From: Clostridiales bacterium oral taxon 876 str. F0540
Lineage (GTDB): Bacteria > Bacillota > Clostridia > Clostridiales > Clostridiaceae
Assembly (NCBI GenBank): GCA_000466585.1
Contig: KE993499.1
Location: 59,983-123,982 of the forward strand
DNA: 64,000 bases
Reading direction: 5' to 3'
In this document: one piece after another, positions 46,436-54,361 of the stretch
How positions within the stretch are numbered: the stretch's first letter is position 1
Layout: each line of letters begins with the position of its first letter
Made by a program: the position numbers and the translations under genes
The notes under the pieces: generated by a model
Databases searched by the model: none
The model's input: the letters and a program-made list of their open reading frames with translations, nothing else
Told to the model about the DNA's origin: nothing

Positions 46436-46630
46436 TTATTTATTATGTTTAGGATTTCTCGCCCAATATCCGGAAAAAGTATTTATACTGGAATCACCGT
46501 CTCCATCTCTCCAGGATGCTTTAACGAATGTGCCATCCCTTTTTATGTAAGACCTTACATAGTGACTTTTTACATGATGTGTACTTGGAGTATAAAATGC
46601 CGGTTTTTTATTGTTATTAATATTAGCCAT
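46436..46630 (-). CDS. Small basic protein heading the dynamin operon
   Basis: A 64-residue, Lys/Arg/Tyr-rich soluble protein containing HYVRSYIKRDGTFVKASWRD, a short motif (xVRxYxRxDGTxVxxHxR-like) that I know as a recurring C-terminal element in unrelated bacterial proteins. AGGAGG precedes the ATG and the gene ends 15 bp before the first dynamin-like gene. It is probably co-transcribed with the GTPases and could bind nucleic acid or lipid headgroups through its basic patch; this is a guess. Confidence 0.65.
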   Translation of the reverse strand: MANINNNKKPAFYTPSTHHVKSHYVRSYIKRDGTFVKASWRDGDGDSSINTFSGYWARNPKHNK

Positions 46631-46749
46631 ATTGATCCTCCTGTAGCAATTTTAGTTAATAGTATATTATTATAATTATAGCATTTTTTCCTTCTCTAAA
46701 GAATATTTAATATTGGATTTGTAACAAACTTATAACATCAATAGTTATA

Positions 46750-46773
46750 AAAAAAGCAGACTTTTCAGTCCGC
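46750..46773 (-). terminator. Intrinsic terminator
   Basis: Minus-strand stem GCGGACT/AGTCTGC (46756-46762 with 46767-46773) with a 4-nt loop and seven T following; ends the LysM gene. Confidence 0.85.
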
Positions 46774-46783
46774 CTTCTAATTC

Positions 46784-47857
46784 TTATTGTCCGTTTGCTT
46801 TTAAAATATTTGCTTGATGTACCGGATCTATAATTGGGTCAGCATGTCCAGTTGAATTATAGAAATAAAGGTCGCAGTGTCCACTCATTCCATTTGTTGT
46901 GCTGTCTGTAGTGCTGTGTGGCATACCTGTCAAGCTTACTGCCATTTGATAGTTTACCCCGCCTTTTGCAAAGTATAAAACCATTGGTCTCTTGTGAGAA
47001 TTTGCCCAGGACCAATCTCCATATATTGATTGCATAATATTTGTATCATTTTGAGTCATAGTAACTATATCGCTGTGATTTGAACCTCCATAGTACCTGA
47101 TATTAAAGGTTTTTCCAGTAGCTAAATCCTTAAGAGTTCCTGTAGTTCCAACTGTCCATAATCTCATTGCATTTTCCCAAGTGTATATATCGCCATAATT
47201 GTTATTTACCCTTGCTTTCATCATTGCAATTCCGACAGGTTTAACAATTTCCTTTGAATTTACCGGTATTGTTAATGTTTGATTTGGCATTACATAATCT
47301 ACAACAAGCATATTGGTTTTCATTATCGCATCTACGCTTGTCTTATATTTCTGTGCCAATGCCCAAAGTGTATCTCCGGATACCACTTTATAGTTAACAG
47401 TCTCGATTACGGGTGTCGGAGCAGGAGCTGGCATAGGAGTTGGTGCAGGAGCTGGCACAGGTGTTACAGATGGAGCAGGTACAGTTACAGGAGTTCCTGC
47501 AATTTTTAATACTTGTCCAACTTTGATAACTGATGAAGTTAAATTATTAAGCTTCATTAAATTATCAACAGTTGTTCCATATTTTCTTGAAATAATCCAC
47601 AAAGTATCCCCTGCTTGAACTACATGAATAGGAGCTACCTTCAAGGTTTGTCCAACATAAATTGCATCTGAAGTCATACTATTCCAAAGCTTTAAGTCAG
47701 AAATAGATACATTAAAATTTCGTGAAATTTTCCAAAGTGAATCTCCAGCAATAACGTTGTAGGTTGTTGCAGCTTCTGCAGCATGTGTTATTGATGGTAT
47801 AAAGGTTCCCCCTAGAATACCAGCTGAAATCAGAATAGACAGAAGTTTCTTTTTCAT
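46784..47857 (-). CDS. Secreted LysM protein with unknown C-terminal domain
   Basis: A 357-residue secreted protein. A cleavable signal peptide (cut probably after THAAEA) is followed by three LysM domains (YNVIAGDSLWKISRNFNVS, HVVQAGDTLWIISRKYGTT, YKVVSGDTLWALAQKYKTS); the second and third are joined by a Pro/Ala/Thr-rich linker. The C-terminal 155 residues (from VGIAMMKARVNNNYGDIYTW) form a domain I recognise from other LysM proteins but cannot name; it contains RYYGGSNHSDIV, SGHCDLYFYN and GHADPIIDPVHQANIL, with His and Asp residues that could bind metal. GGAGGCG precedes the ATG. It is probably a peptidoglycan-bound surface protein. Confidence 0.85.
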   Translation of the reverse strand: MKKKLLSILISAGILGGTFIPSITHAAEAATTYNVIAGDSLWKISRNFNVSISDLKLWNSMTSDAIYVGQTLKVAPIHVVQAGDTLWIISRKYGTTVDNLMKLNNLTSSVIKVGQVLKIAGTPVTVPAPSVTPVPAPAPTPMPAPAPTPVIETVNYKVVSGDTLWALAQKYKTSVDAIMKTNMLVVDYVMPNQTLTIPVNSKEIVKPVGIAMMKARVNNNYGDIYTWENAMRLWTVGTTGTLKDLATGKTFNIRYYGGSNHSDIVTMTQNDTNIMQSIYGDWSWANSHKRPMVLYFAKGGVNYQMAVSLTGMPHSTTDSTTNGMSGHCDLYFYNSTGHADPIIDPVHQANILKANGQ

Positions 47858-47953
47858 AGAACGCCTCCTACTTATTTCGACATTTTTTGTACTTCCATTA
47901 TAACCGATTTCATTGGCAAAATAACCAGGGGGTTAAAGCCTCCATTGCCTTTT

Positions 47954-48499
47954 TTATCCTATATACTCATTGTTTTTAAATTCACCTATTTGGATTTCCC
48001 CATTTGAAAATATATACATTCCTTTTCCATCTCTAATGTCTTCCTTCCACTCTCCTATGTATTTATCACCATCTGCCCATGTATGCATTCCGTAGCCATG
48101 TCTTAGATCACCCTTCCACTCTCCTACATAAGTGTCCCCATCATTCCAAGTATAGGTACCCTTTCCAGTCTTTTCACTGTTTTCCCAATGTCCCACATAT
48201 ACTTCTCCATCCGGCCAGGTATATACGCCATAACCATGCTTTTCATCATCTTTCCATTCACCTATATACTTTTCTCCGTCAGTCCAGGTATGTGTTCCCT
48301 GCCCGTTCATTTTATCATTTTTCCACTGCCCGATATACTTGCTGCCGTCATTATAGAGGTAAGTTCCTTCCCCCTCCATTTTACCGTCTTTTTTTTCACC
48401 TATATAAGTTCCGCCGTGAACATGCTGGCTTTGAGTTTCTCTTACATTTTCTACTTTAAGGTTATTTAGCTTTGCATTGCTTATTTTTATATTTTTCAT
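47954..48499 (-). CDS. MORN-repeat protein
   Basis: A 181-residue protein made of about six MORN repeats (YIGQWKNDKMNGQGTHTWTDG-like units every 23 residues from about residue 30), with a short basic N-terminus and no signal peptide. MORN repeats form extended beta hairpins that serve as scaffolds and may bind lipids or proteins. AAGGAG precedes the ATG. There is no operon partner: the flanking genes have their own signals. The near-identical repeats suggest recent expansion. Confidence 0.9.
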   Translation of the reverse strand: MKNIKISNAKLNNLKVENVRETQSQHVHGGTYIGEKKDGKMEGEGTYLYNDGSKYIGQWKNDKMNGQGTHTWTDGEKYIGEWKDDEKHGYGVYTWPDGEVYVGHWENSEKTGKGTYTWNDGDTYVGEWKGDLRHGYGMHTWADGDKYIGEWKEDIRDGKGMYIFSNGEIQIGEFKNNEYIG

Positions 48500-48658
48500 T
48501 TTATAGTCTCCTTTTCTTTAAATTCATATAAATATTTCAACAGCTATAGTATAGTATTAACTATGCTTGGGTTGTTTTATTTAAGATTATACCATATAAA
48601 ATAAAAATACCCATATGCAATCATAAAACTAACTGCTTACAGATATTCTTATAGCTAT

Positions 48659-51175
48659 TTATTCATATTTAACTGCCTCAATTATATTAAGCTTTGAAGA
48701 TTTTAAAGCAGGAGCAACTGATGCTGCCATAGTTATACCTATTCCCAGTACAAAACACATGCCAAACAAGCTATAGGAATAATGCATATTTAAAGGAAGC
48801 TCCATGGCTTTCATTACAGATGGGACTATAACTGTGGTTATAAACCCTGCCCCTATCCCCATGATACCTCCTATAAGCCCAACTGACAGAGCCTCAATCA
48901 GTAGTATTTTTATATTTTGCCTTTTACTCATGCCTATAGAAGCAAGTACCGCAAAAGCACGTCTTCTTTCTATAAAGCTTATAATAAAGTTATTTATTAC
49001 TCCAAACCCGCCTATTATGATTGAAACAAGAGGAAAGGCAGTAAGCTGCTTCATCATGCTTTCATTTGATTTTGCGTTATCTTCTTCCATACGCTTTAGA
49101 GTATTAATCACATACCGTTTTCCTTTGAATTTATCGCTCAAGGTATTCTTAACAATATCACTATCTTTGCTGGTTTTTACAAAGATTTTATCATAATTTT
49201 TCACTTTAAAATCACTCTTCATATATTTTTCAGGAATAAAAGCATAATTGCCATTTTCCATTAGTGTACTAAATACTGCCGCTACTTTATAGGCTCTATC
49301 TCCGTTTTCTGTTTTTAAAACTAAACTATCACCTGTTTTAACATTGAATCTTGATTTTAAAATAGATGTTATCATTATATTCCTGTCTGCATCAAAATCC
49401 TCAGGTATACTCTTGATACTATCAGGGAAATCAACATTAATAAAATCTTTAAACTTTCTTGAGTCAATACTGTCTATAACCATTATCTTATTATTAGGTA
49501 CATTATCAATGTTAACCTCAACGTCATATTTTGTTCTTATTGGGCCTACATCAGTAACTCCTTCTACAGTGCTTATCTTTCTTACATCCTCAGTATTTTC
49601 TGCAGTCATATCGACCCTTGGAAAAACAGCTACATCACAATTCCAAGCAGCATAAGCTTTTGAAACCTCCTTATTCATACTGAAGCTTACCACATTTATC
49701 ATAAATAAGGCTGATATCCCTATGCTTAGCAGTGAAATATTATTCAAAAGGCTCTTATTATCCCTTAAATTTTTAGCAGCAAGAATACCTTCATTCCCAA
49801 ATATTACAGAATAAACTGAAGTAAATATCTTAACAAAAACAGTATTTATATACGGAATAATCATCACAACAGAAACCACAGTACACAGCAAAGCAGATAA
49901 ATTTATTATCATTGCGATAGTCTGGTTTTTTGGTGAATTCATAGGTCCAAGTAGGCTATATACCAGTAATACAATTCCAAGTGCAAGCTTCCAATATTTT
50001 TTCTTTTTTGTACTTTCAACTTTATTAAGTACAATATCTTTTACAGGAACCCTAGATACTCTGACGATAGGAACAATTGCACTTATAAAAGATACAAGTA
50101 CTCCAAACAAAAAAGCAGTAAATAAGGCCGAGGTCTTAAATTCCAAAGTTGGAGTTATATACTTTTTATAAGGATTCATAAGTACTCCGACAACATAAAG
50201 TATACCTATGCCCAAAAAGTCCCCTATGATACTTCCGAGTACCCCATAAATAACACTTTCCGCTACAAGTACTATATTTGTCATTTTCTTTGTAGCTCCA
50301 ATACTTCTAAAGGTTCCTATTACGGGCATTCTTTCCATTATAATAACCTTAAAAGCAGTATATATTATAAACATGCTCATAATAAGCACAATTGCAAGCA
50401 TCATTGTAAAAGAAGTCTTAACCATTTTCAAGTCCTGGTCCAGTTCGTTTTCGTTAATAGATTCTTCAACACTGTAATTTTTATATACCTCTTTCAAGTC
50501 CTTTATGAGGCTCTGCTTGTCATTTATATTCTTTGCCTTAACATATATAGCAGTAGCTTTTCCTTTTGCGGAATTGAATTCCTCAACGATACTCTTTGGT
50601 ACTACAGCTATCATATCATTCTGTTCTGTTTTAAAGTAGGAGGTGCCTTTAGCTACACCTGCAACAGTAAATATCTGATTATTTTCTCCTATTTTAAGTT
50701 TGATTTTATCTCCTGCTTTAAGAAGATATTTGTCCGCCATCTTTTCACTTATGATAAGTTTATTTCCTTCAAAAGGCTTTATACTAAGCTCTTCTTTCAG
50801 GATAACAGGATTAATTTTTTCTAAATCTTCATATGCAATTCCTCTAAGTACTACATTTATACTCTCATCCTTATTTACAGCATAGCTGGCGCTTCCATTC
50901 AGCATTCCTATAACATAATCAGTTTTGTCTTGAAAGCTCCTTGCAGCATCAGGCCTTAAAAACTTAGAGGGTGACTTTTGATTAGCGCTTATAATTATAT
51001 CTGAATTTCCTATAGAACTTCTGATCATCGTAATATAGGAGCTTTTATAGCTTTCAGAAATGCCATTTGAGGCAAAAAACAGAGCACAGGAAGCCGCTAC
51101 AGATATAGTTATAAGCAAGGTTCTAAGCTTCTTTTCCTTTATATTTTTCAATATGAATTTTATTATTATTCCCAA
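48659..51175 (-). CDS. ABC transporter permease, FtsX/MacB type (fused pair)
   Basis: A 838-residue membrane protein with two copies of the FtsX/MacB-type permease domain: N-terminal helix, extracellular domain and three helices, repeated (membrane segments near 20, 270-370 and again about 420-500 and 720-830). RRAFAVLASIGMSKRQNIKIL and RMPVIGTFRSIGATKKMTN are the equivalent coupling loops in the two halves. TTG 51175 has AAAGG upstream; the upstream TTG at 51193 lacks a site. It follows the MacA-like gene by 27 bp and should form an exporter or mechanotransmission complex with it and the ATPase. Substrate unknown. Confidence 0.88.
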   Translation of the reverse strand: MGIIIKFILKNIKEKKLRTLLITISVAASCALFFASNGISESYKSSYITMIRSSIGNSDIIISANQKSPSKFLRPDAARSFQDKTDYVIGMLNGSASYAVNKDESINVVLRGIAYEDLEKINPVILKEELSIKPFEGNKLIISEKMADKYLLKAGDKIKLKIGENNQIFTVAGVAKGTSYFKTEQNDMIAVVPKSIVEEFNSAKGKATAIYVKAKNINDKQSLIKDLKEVYKNYSVEESINENELDQDLKMVKTSFTMMLAIVLIMSMFIIYTAFKVIIMERMPVIGTFRSIGATKKMTNIVLVAESVIYGVLGSIIGDFLGIGILYVVGVLMNPYKKYITPTLEFKTSALFTAFLFGVLVSFISAIVPIVRVSRVPVKDIVLNKVESTKKKKYWKLALGIVLLVYSLLGPMNSPKNQTIAMIINLSALLCTVVSVVMIIPYINTVFVKIFTSVYSVIFGNEGILAAKNLRDNKSLLNNISLLSIGISALFMINVVSFSMNKEVSKAYAAWNCDVAVFPRVDMTAENTEDVRKISTVEGVTDVGPIRTKYDVEVNIDNVPNNKIMVIDSIDSRKFKDFINVDFPDSIKSIPEDFDADRNIMITSILKSRFNVKTGDSLVLKTENGDRAYKVAAVFSTLMENGNYAFIPEKYMKSDFKVKNYDKIFVKTSKDSDIVKNTLSDKFKGKRYVINTLKRMEEDNAKSNESMMKQLTAFPLVSIIIGGFGVINNFIISFIERRRAFAVLASIGMSKRQNIKILLIEALSVGLIGGIMGIGAGFITTVIVPSVMKAMELPLNMHYSYSLFGMCFVLGIGITMAASVAPALKSSKLNIIEAVKYE

Positions 51176-51202
51176 ACTATCATCGCCTTTCAAGCTGCAA
51201 GG

Positions 51203-52000
51203 CTAGTTCTTGCTTATTTCAACATCTACGCTGTAATCAGGCAGAAGCTTTGAACTTGCATCTACAGAAATCTCAACTGGTATTGTTGTTTCCCCATTTT
51301 GTTTTACTGCCTTGCTTGGTATTTTTGTTACCTTTCCCGTAACCTTATTAGACTTGTCAAACTTAGGTATAATAGTAACAGACTTTCCCTCTTGAACATC
51401 CTTAATAAATTCTTCATCCACATTGGCAACTACATAGATACTGTTTAAATCCATAAGGCTTAGTACCTTTTGCTGAGCAGTTATAACATCACCTCTGTTA
51501 TAATTAACCTCGCTAATAACTGCATTATCCATATCGCAGATTATGCTGCCGCTGCTTATATAAGTTCTGTTAAGCTTTGCTTTAAGTCCATCAAGTTCTG
51601 CCTGCTCTGCTGATATCTTTAAGCTTTGTGCACTCTTTTGATTTGTTGTTATCATATCCTTTCTTAAAGTCCAATCTGCATCAATAGTCTTTTGTTTTTG
51701 TGTAACAAGGGTATTATAATCAGATAAATCTAGTTCAACCAATTTATCACCCTTTTTTACCTTCTGACCATCTCTGACACTTATACTGGATGCTTTAGCC
51801 TGAGCTCCCATAGGCAGATCAATAACTATATTTTCAATATTAGAAACTTTAACAACTCCAGAGGTTTCAACCACATTTTTAGCTTCCTTTGCCATTACAG
51901 GCTTGCTTTCCTTGCTTGTATTCTGTGCTTTTCCGCAGCCTGATGAAAATATCACAGCTCCTGCAAGCCCTAAAATTAAAATTAATTTATTCCTTTTCAT
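51203..52000 (-). CDS. MacA/HlyD-like adaptor lipoprotein
   Basis: A 265-residue membrane-fusion-type adaptor. A lipoprotein signal ends FSSGC; next come a half lipoyl/barrel-sandwich domain (VVKVSNIENIVIDLPMGAQ, VKKGDKLVELDLSDYN), a coiled-coil hairpin (about 95-145) and the second half (DMDNAVISEVNYNRGDVITAQQ) plus a beta-barrel domain. ATG overlaps the ATPase stop codon by 1 bp, a coupled arrangement. In Gram-positive bacteria such adaptors join FtsX-type permeases into MacAB-like exporters of peptides or antibiotics. Confidence 0.9.
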   Translation of the reverse strand: MKRNKLILILGLAGAVIFSSGCGKAQNTSKESKPVMAKEAKNVVETSGVVKVSNIENIVIDLPMGAQAKASSISVRDGQKVKKGDKLVELDLSDYNTLVTQKQKTIDADWTLRKDMITTNQKSAQSLKISAEQAELDGLKAKLNRTYISSGSIICDMDNAVISEVNYNRGDVITAQQKVLSLMDLNSIYVVANVDEEFIKDVQEGKSVTIIPKFDKSNKVTGKVTKIPSKAVKQNGETTIPVEISVDASSKLLPDYSVDVEISKN

Positions 52001-52689
52001 TAATCTTCAACTACCTTTCCATCTTTAACATAAACAATTCTTTGTCCATATCCCGCAGCTTCTTTAGAATGAGTAACCTGAACTATAGTTTTCTTTTTCT
52101 CTAAGTTAATTTTTCTAAGAAGCTCCATAACTTCTGTTCCGGTTTTGCTGTCAAGATTGCCTATAGGCTCGTCAGCTAAAATAACATCAGGATCACCTAC
52201 AAGAGCTCTTGCAATAGCTACCCTTTGCTGCTGTCCTCCTGACAGCTCTCTTGGAGTATGCTTTCTTCTATCGGCAAGTCCAACAACGTCCAAAATTTCT
52301 TCAAGTCTTTCCTTATAGCTTTTTAACTTTTTGCCGTCTAAAAGCAGAGGCAGCATTATATTCTCCTCCACATCAAGATTAGGAATCAGATTATAAAACT
52401 GAAAAACAAAGCCTACATTTCTTCTTCTCATAATGCTCTGTTCTTTGTCCTTCATATAAGAAAGCTCTTTTCCTGCAATTTTTACACTCCCTGAAGTTGG
52501 CTTATCCAATCCGCCAAGAAGATATAAAAGAGTGCTTTTCCCTGACCCAGAAGGTCCCATTATAGATACAAATTCTCCTTCTTTTATTTCAAGGTCAATA
52601 TTTTTTAAAACCTCAACCTCTACTTCTCCAAGCTTAAAGGTCTTTACTAAAGCTTTGGCCTCAATGACAGCTTCATCTAATACCTCCAT
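52000..52689 (-). CDS. ABC transporter ATPase, MacB/LolD type
   Basis: A 229-residue ATPase. Walker A GPSGSGKST near 45-53, Q-loop in GFVFQFYNLIPNLDVEEN, signature LSGGQQQRVAIARAL, Walker B VILADEPIGNLD and switch His in VTHSKEAA, which is the LolD/MacB/FtsE-type pattern. GGAAAGGAAG precedes the ATG. It is the first gene of the operon with the MacA-like adaptor and FtsX-type permease. The gene runs away from a promoter region with LytTR-type boxes that faces the other way (52815-52841). Confidence 0.93.
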   Translation of the reverse strand: MEVLDEAVIEAKALVKTFKLGEVEVEVLKNIDLEIKEGEFVSIMGPSGSGKSTLLYLLGGLDKPTSGSVKIAGKELSYMKDKEQSIMRRRNVGFVFQFYNLIPNLDVEENIMLPLLLDGKKLKSYKERLEEILDVVGLADRRKHTPRELSGGQQQRVAIARALVGDPDVILADEPIGNLDSKTGTEVMELLRKINLEKKKTIVQVTHSKEAAGYGQRIVYVKDGKVVED

Positions 52690-52814
52690 AAATCTACTTC
52701 CTTTCCAGCTACTATTGACTAATTTTTAACATATACAATTTTAGACGTATGTGTTCCACATTACCCCACGGATAAAATTAGAAATATTTACTTAATAATA
52801 CTTTTATTAATATT

Positions 52815-52841
52815 TTTACGACGAAAAAACAGCCCTTCACG
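52815..52841 (+). promoter_or_regulatory. LytTR-type direct repeat (site A)
   Basis: TTTACG at 52815-52820 and TTCACG at 52836-52841 are 21 bp apart, followed 33 bp later by TATACT (52875-52880) as a likely -10. The 27-bp segment and downstream bases closely match sites B (60708-60734) and C (63493-63519), including the A-rich spacer and the CC before the second box. It faces the SpoIIM-like gene at 52994. No mirror pair is visible on the ABC-exporter side. Confidence 0.7.
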
Positions 52842-52993
52842 GAATGTCTGTTTACTTGAGATAATTTTTCTTGTTATACTAATCAATGTAATATTTTGTA
52901 AAATCCTATGCACTGCAAAAGAATTTTGCTAAAAAGGAGCTCTGAGGATTGATAATCCTTATGTGCTAAAAAGAACTACATGGGGGGACAAAC

Positions 52994-53605
52994 ATGAAAA
53001 AAATCGATTGGAATGAACTTAAGATCTTTTGGAGCAAAATTTATAAATACGTTATATTTAGTTTTATCTTGTATATCGTTATGGCTGTTGTGACTCATTT
53101 TATTTTTAAAAATTATCCTGAATATACTATTAAATATGTTGAAAAGCTAGCATCTAACAAATCAAATACCAGAATTAATATATGTGATAATATATTTAAT
53201 GATTTCTTTGATATATTTCTTACTAATATATTTGTATGCTTTATTGGTATAGTCATCGGTTTTATACCATTCATATTTCCGTCTCTACTTCTACTCGCAA
53301 ATAATGGTTTTATGTTAGGAATGATTACTGCATCAAAATCTATACAATCAAAAAATGTACTTCTACTTATATTGTATGGATTTATCCCACATGGAATATT
53401 TGAAATTTCAGCAATAACATTATCAATCGGTATGGGCTCATATATATCTATGTCTTTAACTTACTCATTTATAAAGAAGAAACCCCGAGAAAGTTATAGA
53501 ATACAAATAGTTCAAACATTTATATTTGTAATAATACCATTATTATTTGTTGCCGCTTTAATTGAAACTTTTGTTACTTCCAGATTAGTTTTACTAATTA
53601 AATGA
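52994..53605 (+). CDS. SpoIIM-like membrane protein
   Basis: A 203-residue protein with five to six membrane helices and the SpoIIM/DUF95 signature YGFIPHGIFEISAITLSIG, plus LLLANNGFMLGMITA. It is shorter than the 318-residue SpoIIM-like protein at 28877 and lacks its cytoplasmic N-terminal region, so it is closer in size to authentic SpoIIM, but its context (agr-type boxes, no sporulation genes) speaks against a direct sporulation role. GGGGGG lies 8 bp before the ATG. Probably a single-gene transcript controlled from site A. Confidence 0.8.
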   Translation: MKKIDWNELKIFWSKIYKYVIFSFILYIVMAVVTHFIFKNYPEYTIKYVEKLASNKSNTRINICDNIFNDFFDIFLTNIFVCFIGIVIGFIPFIFPSLLLLANNGFMLGMITASKSIQSKNVLLLILYGFIPHGIFEISAITLSIGMGSYISMSLTYSFIKKKPRESYRIQIVQTFIFVIIPLLFVAALIETFVTSRLVLLIK

Positions 53606-54361
53606 TAATTTTAATTCTCTAATATGACATTCGTGAAATAATACTCCCTATAAAAAGAGGAGCTAGCTTTATAACTAATAGTACAATAGTGTTAACAACA
53701 ATACCACAACTTAAGCTGAATTTTATATATGAATAGTATCAATGACTCCCAAAATCTCTACCCCTCTAGGGGTTGTTGCTAAGCCATTTGATATAATTTG
53801 ATATATTAACTCTAAAAACAATTTGTTATATATTTTAGACGGTATTCACGATATAACCTTAGAATTAATATACAAGTTCAAATTTGACCGACTCCTACCA
53901 AATGGCAATTTGATAATTCCTTTTGTAGTTTATTGCATTAATCGTATCACAATGCATCTTTGGTATTTAGATTATTTAATTCTTCCAACTAGATAACTAG
54001 TTAACTTGATTTCTATTTATCTATATTTCTATATAACTATTTATCTAGATGCTCGTGACTTGCTGAAGCAGGTTGTTCAATTAGAACAAGGAATCAAATT
54101 GGAACCAGTTTTCCTATACGCGCGTATACATACACATGTACAGGCTCATTCTTTCTTTTTTATTATTTTCTATTTACATAGCCTAAAACCTGTTATGTTT
54201 GTTCTAGATACAATACAAAAGTTCTAATGCATTAAGCATAATTAAAAAAAGTTAAAGCATCGACTGCTTCCAAAATTAATACTGAAGCTAAATAAAGAAT
54301 ACTACACAAAAATATTGCACAACCTAAAGCTATATATTCTGCCAGAAAGAAGGTATAGCAT
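53606..54361. other. Long intergenic region without a convincing gene
   Basis: About 750 bp, AT-rich, with scattered short repeats (repeated CTAGATAACTAGTTAAC-like and ATCTATATTTCTATATAAC stretches near 53990-54050). A 73-codon frame at 54006-54227 has no good ribosome binding site and unusual composition. One MITE-like half element lies at 54207-54235. The region looks like an area of past insertion and decay; I see no conserved domain, RNA gene or clear promoter for a gene inside it. Confidence 0.5.
54207..54235 (+). repeat. MITE-like element, single arm
   Basis: Matches one arm of the elements at 8039-8142 and 36087-36188 (ACAATACAAAAGTTCTAATGC, then ATTAA), but the other arm is missing. 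It is likely a decayed copy. Confidence 0.6.

Noticed and set aside
48079..48469. Two long plus-strand frames opposite the MORN gene
   Set aside because: They arise from the repeated codons of the MORN repeats on the other strand and have His/Tyr/Phe-rich nonsense composition.
53630..53638. Single TCGTGAAAT box like the reverse boxes of sites B and C
   Set aside because: It has no partner at 21-24 bp and no suitable -10, so it does not qualify as a site.
54006..54227. 73-codon frame in the intergenic region
   Set aside because: There is no good ribosome binding site, composition is untypical and it overlaps a repeat arm.
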